Assembly: GCA_029204225.1 (NCBI GenBank)
Contig: CM055093.1
Location: 32,127,777-32,191,776 of the forward strand
Direction: 5' to 3'
DNA: 64,000 nt
Source: Diphasiastrum complanatum
Taxonomy: Eukaryota; Streptophyta; Lycopodiopsida; Lycopodiales; Lycopodiaceae
In this document: positions 57,501-64,000 of the stretch, piece after piece
Position numbering within the stretch: the first letter of the stretch is position 1
Layout: each line of letters opens with the position of its first letter
Made by a program: the position numbers and the translations under genes
Notes under the pieces: model-generated
Told to the model about the DNA's origin: nothing
The model's input: only the letters and a program-made list of their open reading frames with translations
Database searches by the model: none

Positions 57501-58040
57501 TTTTCCGAACTTGGACCTTGTTGTCCAATGTCTTCAACAAGCTGCTCTTCACCATTTCTTCATGAACTATGGGCTGCAAAATTGAAGAAGTAGTGGACTG
57601 TCCACTAGAAGTTGATGGCAGTCCCTTCTCTTCATGATTAGATGGCAAAACCAAATCTAAAAATATTTCAACATATGCATCATGGGGGAAGTCTCCTTTC
57701 ATGACATGAGTGGCCGCAACATCATAGGAGGTCTTTTCATCAAAATGAACATCATGACTCACTATGATTTTATAAAAAAAAAATGTGACTTGTAAAAAAA
57801 GATTTTGGAACCTTGGCTTTTTAAGAGTTAGTAACCATGAGTTAGTGCCTACAATATCATCTCCTAGGGCTTGTGACTTGATTGGGAGACAAGCCCTAGC
57901 TGTATGGCACCTCATTTGAAAATATGTGAATGAATAGAAATATGTATGCATGCCACCCTTATGAAGATGATAATAAGATTTATCCAAGGCAATCAAATGA
58001 AAAAAAGTATCTAAAAACGCAACACAAAGCACATAACATT
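54590..58040 (-). pseudogene. Copia pol, heavily decayed and rearranged
   Basis: Reading leftwards on the minus strand: an integrase C-terminal motif (IVSHDVHFDEKTSY, ~57.76 kb), a linker with HFGQQSVDKGK, the start of RT (CWEDAMQEEYNSLMKNHTW, ~57.2 kb), then a piece of earlier integrase again (CDGCTSEKFHAKPF, ~57.1 kb) and a second version of the linker (HFGQQSVEQPITVHCR, LVETLQDNKE, ~56.65 kb). RT returns at ~55.2 kb (FLMIDLNLMHYFLGVEV), followed by RNase H (FVDANWRCNYDDLRSN, LSWSSKKQKMVKTN, ~54.75 kb) and SNNQSGIQLAKNHVRHART near 54.66 kb. Stops and shifts are numerous. The repeated linker shows that two related copies were recombined. The inactive element sits upstream of the transporter exons on the same strand. 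Confidence 0.75.
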
Positions 58041-58412
58041 TATACTTTGTAAGATAGTAGGAAGTAAGATTCTTTTAACATTCAAAGCAAGTTAACATAT
58101 ATAGAGGTAACAATTAGAAAGGTAGGCTATATTTACAAGAAAGACATAAGACTCTTCATGCAAGAGGTTAAGCACCACAATTAGGCTTAGAATATGAAAT
58201 TTAAATGAAGTGTATTTTTTCATATGCCATTTTCATTGTCTAGCTTTTAGATGGAAAATTTAAGCATTTAGTCATTCAAAACATGTTATATAAAAGTGTG
58301 TGATTACAAAAATTTGGGCTCCAACTAAGTTTAACTTATTTATTTAACTTTTAAACTTGAACTCAAATTGTTTAACAATTTTATTTTCAATGAGACATTT
58401 TGGTTAATATGA
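58041..58412. other. Spacer, no feature recognised
   Basis: AT-rich DNA between the decayed copia and the tandem duplication. Confidence 0.5.
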
Positions 58413-58486
58413 AAGCTTGCATGTGCTCTTCTTTTAATGGCATATCAGTTTAAGTAAGAGGACTTTGGTTTTTTCCAGAGATTCAT

Positions 58487-59104
58487 TGTTGGAAAATGAA
58501 CTTCACTTTCCTTCATCCCTGGATACTTCCACGTGGGACGAATCAGATCTTGCAAAGGTGGCCGCAAGTACAGTTTGCTCAAATGGAAGTTGACAACTGC
58601 AACTAATCAGCGCTTAAGCGCAGCCCCTTTGTTACAAGACCAACTCAAAAGAAAATGTATGAAAGAATATATATTTTCTCTGCCAATGGACAGAAGCAGA
58701 GAGATAGGAAAAACTGATAGCGCAAAATACAGTAGAATAGTTTTTGCAATTAGATATGCGGCAAAATGCAAACTCTCCTTTAAGAAGTTTTTTTATAAAG
58801 CAATAGATCATCTTCTATCAGTTTTGCGCTGTGTATGCATGAATACAAGTATTATTTATGTGATCACTGTTACTCTGATGAATGAATCATATTGTCTCCT
58901 CAATCAGTACATAACTATAAGGTTGCAAAAAATCTAAAGACGAAATATCAGAAACTAACTGGCGTTTTTGCACTTTTTGCATTCTCTCTCTTCGGGATTT
59001 TTGCATTTTTTCTAGTAGAGCTAAAATGTGCTTAAGTGCATAGAATTCATGTAGTTTCGCATTTTTCGCCTTCCCGAAAAATGCGACAATTGCAGAATAA
59101 TGCA
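58487..59104 (+). repeat. Copia family B LTR, unit 1 5' copy
   Basis: It runs from TGTTGGAAAATG to AATGCA, 618 bp. The right end is fixed by comparison with 61824-62418, where homology stops at the same place. No PBS follows; the LTR joins pol directly. Confidence 0.75.
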
Positions 59105-59927
59105 TGCTAAATCCGGATGATCGAGAAGATCAACAAGCAGTTGAGCAACAGGAGCTGCAGACCCCACAACAACCAGTACAAGCTGAACATCGGAAGAGTC
59201 TTGATGAGCCAAGACGCTCTGCCAGAATTCGACAGAAAGCTATCGAGAAAACTGCAGCAAACAGCTGCGATGAAAATCGATATCTAATGACAACAGAACC
59301 CGAAACGTACTCAGAAGCTATTACAACTCAGGAATCAGAAGAATGGGAGAAGGCAATGCGGGAGGAAATCGACTTAATGGTATAAATATGGAGTAGACTA
59401 TCAGGAGATATTTTCTTCTATGGTAAAACAGTCTATTATTTGTCTCCTATTTGCTTTAGCAGTTAAGAATTTCTTAATAGTCCATCACATTGATATCAAG
59501 ACTACATTCCTACATGGTTTTCTTGATGAAAAAATTTACATGAGACAGCCAGAATGCTTCTTTGATCCAAAATTTCTTGATCTATGTTGATGTAGCTGCT
59601 TCAAAGAATGCAAATGAGATCGTGTGGTTGAGACAATTGTTAAATGAGCTAGGAGAGCAATAAGCAGAACCTACTGTCATGTATATGGACAATACCAGCG
59701 CAATCTCCATGACTCAAGATCATGTCTTCCATTCCAAGACAAAGCATATTCAACTCAAGTACCATCATATCAGAGATCTTGTGCAAAAACGGGAAATTCA
59801 GATTGAGTATGTGAAGACCACAGAAATGACAACAGACCTTCTGACGAAGCCCCTTACAAAATAGTTGTTTGAAAAACATAGGAAAAACATGGGATTCGAC
59901 TGAAGGAATCTTCAGTTCAAGAGGGAG
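59104..59927 (+). pseudogene. Copia pol remnant, unit 1
   Basis: It begins LNPDDREDQQAVEQQELQ, then EPRRSARIRQKA and PETYSEAITTQESEEWEKAM, the linker before copia RT. After a break, VHHIDIKTTFLHGFLDEKIY gives the early RT block; then a deletion jumps to NEIVWLRQLLNELGEQ, a stop, and the RNase H tail (MDNTSAISMTQDHVFHSKTK, IQLKYHHIRDLV, TTDLLTKPLTK). A purine tract AAGAGGGAG ends at 59927. Gag, protease, integrase, the RT core with YVDD and the RNase H core are missing. Confidence 0.8.
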
Positions 59928-60303
59928 TGTTGGAAAATGAACTTCACTTTCTTGCATCCTTGGATACTTCCATGCGGGACGAATTAGATCCCGCAAAGGT
60001 GGCCGCAAGTATAGTATGTTCAAATGGAAGCAGACAGCTGCAACTAATCATCGCTTAAGTGTAGCCCCTTTGTTACAAGACCAACTCAAAAGAAAATGTA
60101 TGAAAGAATATATATTTTCTCTGCCAACGAACAGAAGTAGAGAGATAGGAAAAACTGATAGCGCATAATAGAGTAGAACAATTTTTGCAGTTAGATATGC
60201 GGCAAACTGTGATAAAGCAATAGATCATTTTCTATCAGTTTTGTGATGTGTATGCATGAATACAAGTATTATTTATGTGAACATTGTTACTATGATGAAT
60301 GAA
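59928..60303 (+). repeat. Copia family B LTR, unit 1 3' copy, truncated
   Basis: It starts TGTTGG after the purine tract, shares a ~30-bp deletion with the LTR at 61824, and stops at the duplication junction (ATGAATGAA, then the repeated flank). Confidence 0.75.
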
Positions 60304-60376
60304 ACCTTGCATGTGCCCTTCTTTTAATGGCATATCAGTTTAAGTAAGAGGACTTTGGTTTTTTCCAGAGATTCAT

Positions 60377-60994
60377 TGTTGGAAAATGAACTTCACTTTC
60401 CTTCATCCCTGGATACTTCCACGTGGGACGAATCAGATCTTGCAAAGGTGGCCGCAAGTACAGTTTGCTCAAATGGAAGTTGACAACTGCAACTAATCAG
60501 CGCTTAAGCGCAGCCCCTTTGTTACAAGACCAACTCAAAAGAAAATGTATGAAAGAATATATATTTTCTCTGCCAACGGACAGAAGCAGAGAGATAGGAA
60601 AAACTCATAGCGCAAAATACAGTAGAACAGTTTTTGCAATTAGATATGCGGCAAAATGCAAACTCTCCTTTAAGAAGTTTTTTATAAAGCAATAGATCAT
60701 CTTCTATCAGTTTTGCGCTGTGTATGCATGAATACAAGTATTATTTATGTGATCACTGTTACTTTGATGAATGAATCATATTGTCTCCTCAATCAGTTAG
60801 AACTATAAGGTTGCAAAAAATCTAAAGACAAAATATCAGAAACTAACTGGCGTTTTTGCACTTTTTGCATTCTCTCTCTTCGGGATTTTTGCATTTTTTT
60901 TTTAGTAGAGCTAAAATGTGCTTAAGTGCATAGAATTCATGTAGTTTCGCATTTTTCGCCTTCCCGAAAAACGTGACAATTGCAGAATAATGCA
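60377..60994 (+). repeat. Copia family B LTR, unit 2 5' copy
   Basis: Nearly identical to 58487-59104. Confidence 0.8.
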
Positions 60995-61823
60995 TGCTAA
61001 ATCCGGATGATCGAGAAGATCAACAAGCAGTTGAGCAACAAGAGCTGCAGACCCCACAACAACCAGTACAAGCTGAACATCGGAAGAGGCTTGATGAGCC
61101 AAGACGCTCTGCCAGAATTCGACAGAAAGCTATCGAGAAAACTGCAGCAAACAACTGCGATGAAAATCGATATATGATGACAACAGAACCCGAAACGTAC
61201 TCAGAAGCTATTACAACTCAGGAATCAGAAGAATGGGGGAAGGCAATGCGGGAGGAAATCGACTTAATGGTATTCTCAAAAATATGGACTAGACTATCAG
61301 GAAACATTTTCTTCTATGGTAAAACAGTCTATTATCCGTCTCCTATTTGCTTTAGCAGTTAAGAATTTCTTAATAGTCCATCACATTGATATCAAGACTA
61401 CATTCTTACATGGTTTTCTTGATGAAAAAATTTACATGAGACAGCTAGAATGCTTCTTTGATCCAGAATTTCTTGATCTATGTTGATGTAGCTGCTTCAA
61501 AGAATGCAAATGAGATCGTGTGGTTGAGACAATTGTTAAATGAGCTAGGAGAGCAATAAGCAGAACCTACTGTCATGTATATGGACAATACCAGCGCAAT
61601 CTCCATGACTCAAGATCATGTCTTCCATTCCAAGACAAAGCATATTCAACTCAAGTACCATCATATCAGAGATCTTGTGCAAAAACGGGAAATTCAGATT
61701 GAGTATGTGAAGACCACAGAAATGACAACAGACCTTCTGACGAAGCCCCTTACAAAATAGTTGTTTGAAAAACATAGGAAAAACATGGGATTCGACTGAA
61801 GGAATCTTCAGTTCAAGAGGGAG
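60994..61823 (+). pseudogene. Copia pol remnant, unit 2
   Basis: It has the same deletions and stops as unit 1, with a few base differences. Here the first frame runs slightly longer (to 61362) because six bases near 61272 (ATTCTC) are missing from unit 1. The RNase H tail and polypurine tract are the same. Confidence 0.8.
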
Positions 61824-62418
61824 TGTTGGAAAATGAACTTCACTTTCTTGCATTCTTGGATACTTCCATGCGGGACAAATCAGATCCCGCAAAGGTGGCC
61901 GCAAGTACAGTATGTTCAAATGGAAGCAGACAGCTGCAACTAATCATCGCTTAAGTGCAGCCCCTTTGTTACAAGACCAACTCAAAAGAAAATGTATGAA
62001 AGAATATATATTTTCTCTGCCAACGAACAGAAGCAGAGAGATAGGAAAAACTGATAGCGCATAATAGAGTAGAACAATTTTTGCAGTTAGATATGCGGCA
62101 AACTGTGATAAAGCAATAGATCATTTTCTATCAGTTTTGTGATGTGTATGCATGAATACAAGTATTATTTATGTGAACATTGTTACTCTGATGAATGAAT
62201 CATATTGTCTCCTCAATTAGTACATAGTTATAAGGTTGCAAAAAATCTAAAGACGGAGTATCAGAAACTAACTGGCGTTCACATTTTCTCTCTTTGGGAT
62301 TTTTGCATTTTTTTTTCTAGTAGAGCTGAAACGTGCTTAAGTGTGTAGAATTCATGCAGTTTCGCATTTTTCACTTTTTTCGCCTTTCCAAAAATCGCGA
62401 CAATTGCAGAATAATACA
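61824..62418 (+). repeat. Copia family B LTR, unit 2 3' copy
   Basis: 595 bp from TGTTGG to AATACA. It lacks ~30 bp present in the 5' LTRs and is followed by unrelated DNA (TGCTTCCACATCC). Confidence 0.75.
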
Positions 62419-64000
62419 TGCTTCCACATCCTTAAATTTGTTAGCCGTTGTTGAGGCAGGAATGAGTAGTTCGCTTCATTCATATGATAGCCATGATTGT
62501 CTCTTGACTCTTTCGTTGACAAACCTTCTTCTTTGTTGTTGCTCTCTCAAGATGGCATTTTATACAAATAATTTGAGAGTTCATTTGTTTAGTCAAACAT
62601 GCCTTTGAAGGGGATTGCACATTGAAGCGTCCCAAACAAATAACCAGAGGGAGAGTTACAACTCCCTTAGATCTCCGATTGCCTTGAAGGTTGACGCACA
62701 CCCCATACTAGTGACGACACACCATATCCGCCCATCAATAGGGTCACTACCGACCCCACCCCCATGCACTAGACTTACCGCGACACCATTATGCCCAGTC
62801 AAGCCTCCGACGATAATTGGCATCCCATACCACCAGTCGTCACCTTTGGCTCTCCCTAGCATACATCTCATGGCCTGGAGGTACATCCTGGCTATTGCTT
62901 GTGCTCTCCATCCACCAACTCCCAGGTAGACTGAGTGAATGGCAAAAGGGAAGCCCCACCACTATACAGGCATAGCATAGTGGGTCCCATCAAGCACAGT
63001 CCTACCGTGACACGTGATCACCTAGGATGAAGATGCATGGCACTAAAATGTGTCGATAACACCAGACTTGTGTCTTGCCCCATGCGAGGTAGTCATTGAA
63101 GCATTGAAGCGTAAACTATTATGGTACATAACATTCCCTCCCCCATAAAAACTTCTAAATTGTGCGTTAATCGTCTATGTGGGTGTTCACCATTATAGTT
63201 GGTGACACAACTAGAGCATTATGTATTATAATGTACTTCTAAATATATGTTATCTAGTCGTTCAAGGTCAACTTGTTAGGGCATCCTTCCATGCAGTCGT
63301 TGAATGGCGAAATAGGAAGAAAATTAAGAACGGGTCATTCAACGCAGTGCTCAAGAAAACCAACATAGTCTATGAATGGAATTGGCAACTTTTCTCAAAA
63401 CCGACTTTAGAGATATAATGCAAGATGTTGACTTTTGAAATACCAATTAAATATTGATTTTGTAGGAAGTTTTACGTTTAGTGAAATATATGTAGGATTC
63501 TAAATTGTTGGCTTTTGAATATATAGAATGCATGATAATACTTCAAGAAACCACGTAAAATTTTGGAATAAGGAAGTTTCTACCTTGTAGGTGAGAGCTA
63601 GACCTTTCGCACAATTTTTTACATAAGTTACGTTTGTATACGTATTGATACGTGGCTAATTTCTAACCTTATAACACATTGTACGATGAAAATAATTGGA
63701 GTAGCTAGGTTGATGCCCAAGAAAAATAGTTGGATGCCAAAGATCTTTGACAATTTTGAAATTTCTTTTATTATGATGAATATAGTTTAGCAAATCAAAA
63801 ATAGTTTCAATTGATGCACTATCCCTTAACAGGGCTGGGTACTATAATAAACGACAATCTTTGATAGTTGTAGGATTTTAGAATGCAATATTTTTTATTT
63901 GAAGGTTTTAGAAGACATTATTTTTCAAAAGCTGACATCCATTGAAAGATAACTTAACGGGGTTGAGTTGGTTGGCTTGACATCCAAAGTTTCTTTGGTC
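62419..64000. other. Unassigned DNA to window end
   Basis: 62.66-63.05 kb is GC-richer. A minus frame at 62886-62656 reads AKGDDWWYGMPIIVGGLTGH with a Gly-rich continuation but matches nothing I recognise. The rest is AT-rich, without genes. Confidence 0.4.

Larger units (their letters stand above)
58413..62193 (+). repeat. 1.89-kb tandem duplication carrying a deleted copia element
   Basis: Unit 1 (58413-60303) and unit 2 (60304-~62193) align at a constant offset of ~1890 bp, rising to 1896 after a small indel. Both begin with the same ~75-bp flank (TTGCATGTGC-CTTCTTTTAATG) before an LTR, so flank and element were duplicated together. Order: flank, LTR, pol remnant, LTR (cut at 60303), flank, LTR, pol remnant, full LTR. 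Confidence 0.85.

Overview
This is a repeat-dominated nuclear segment of a land plant. Typical plant features are copia and Ty3/gypsy LTR retrotransposons, introns with GT/AG borders, a GeBP-type (DUF573) transcription-factor gene and a GABA-transporter-like AAAP gene. A transposon relic with a CRESS-type Rep/HUH endonuclease (Replitron-like) at 33.9-35.95 kb points to a non-seed plant such as a fern, lycophyte or bryophyte, because that class is known to be abundant there. This is inference; nothing in the window names the species.

Layout. 1-5.6 kb: the 3' half of a copia element with its 3' LTR, then a second, decayed copia internal region (PBS, gag, protease, integrase) whose integrase is fused to a gag N-terminus. 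5.6-16.7 kb (minus): a large Ty3/gypsy element with a ~3 kb LTR, tRNA PBS, gag, protease-RT-RNase H, integrase, a second RNase H downstream of the integrase and a coiled-coil 3' ORF; its 3' LTR is missing. 16.9-20.9 kb: a non-coding LTR element with a copia-type PBS and spaced GTGCT/AGCAC inverted repeats. 21-25.7 kb: microsatellites and non-coding DNA. 26.3-27.9 kb: the intact GeBP-like ORF. 28-33 kb: AT-rich, no gene recognised. 33.2-33.66 kb (minus): two exons of an S-like RNase T2 relic. 33.9-35.95 kb (minus): the Rep-encoding element between direct repeats. 37.1-42.1 kb (plus): a second, truncated copy of the gypsy family, inverted relative to the first. 44.3-48.8 kb: copia gag/protease debris and two inverted LTRs of one family. 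50.9-52.3 kb (minus): four 3' exons of a GABA-transporter-like gene without its 5' exons. 54.6-58.0 kb (minus): a scrambled copia pol. 58.4-62.2 kb: a 1.89-kb tandem duplication carrying an internally deleted copia element.

How it fits together. Only two host genes look informative: the GeBP-like ORF, which may be functional, and the transporter, which is incomplete here. The RNase T2 gene is a relic. Almost everything else is nested or rearranged mobile DNA. The two gypsy copies can be compared base by base, which shows that several frame breaks are single-base indels or C-to-T changes. The best candidate for an unusual system is the Rep/HUH element, followed by the gypsy element's extra RNase H plus coiled-coil ORF. 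All boundaries come from reading by eye; no alignment or database search was run.
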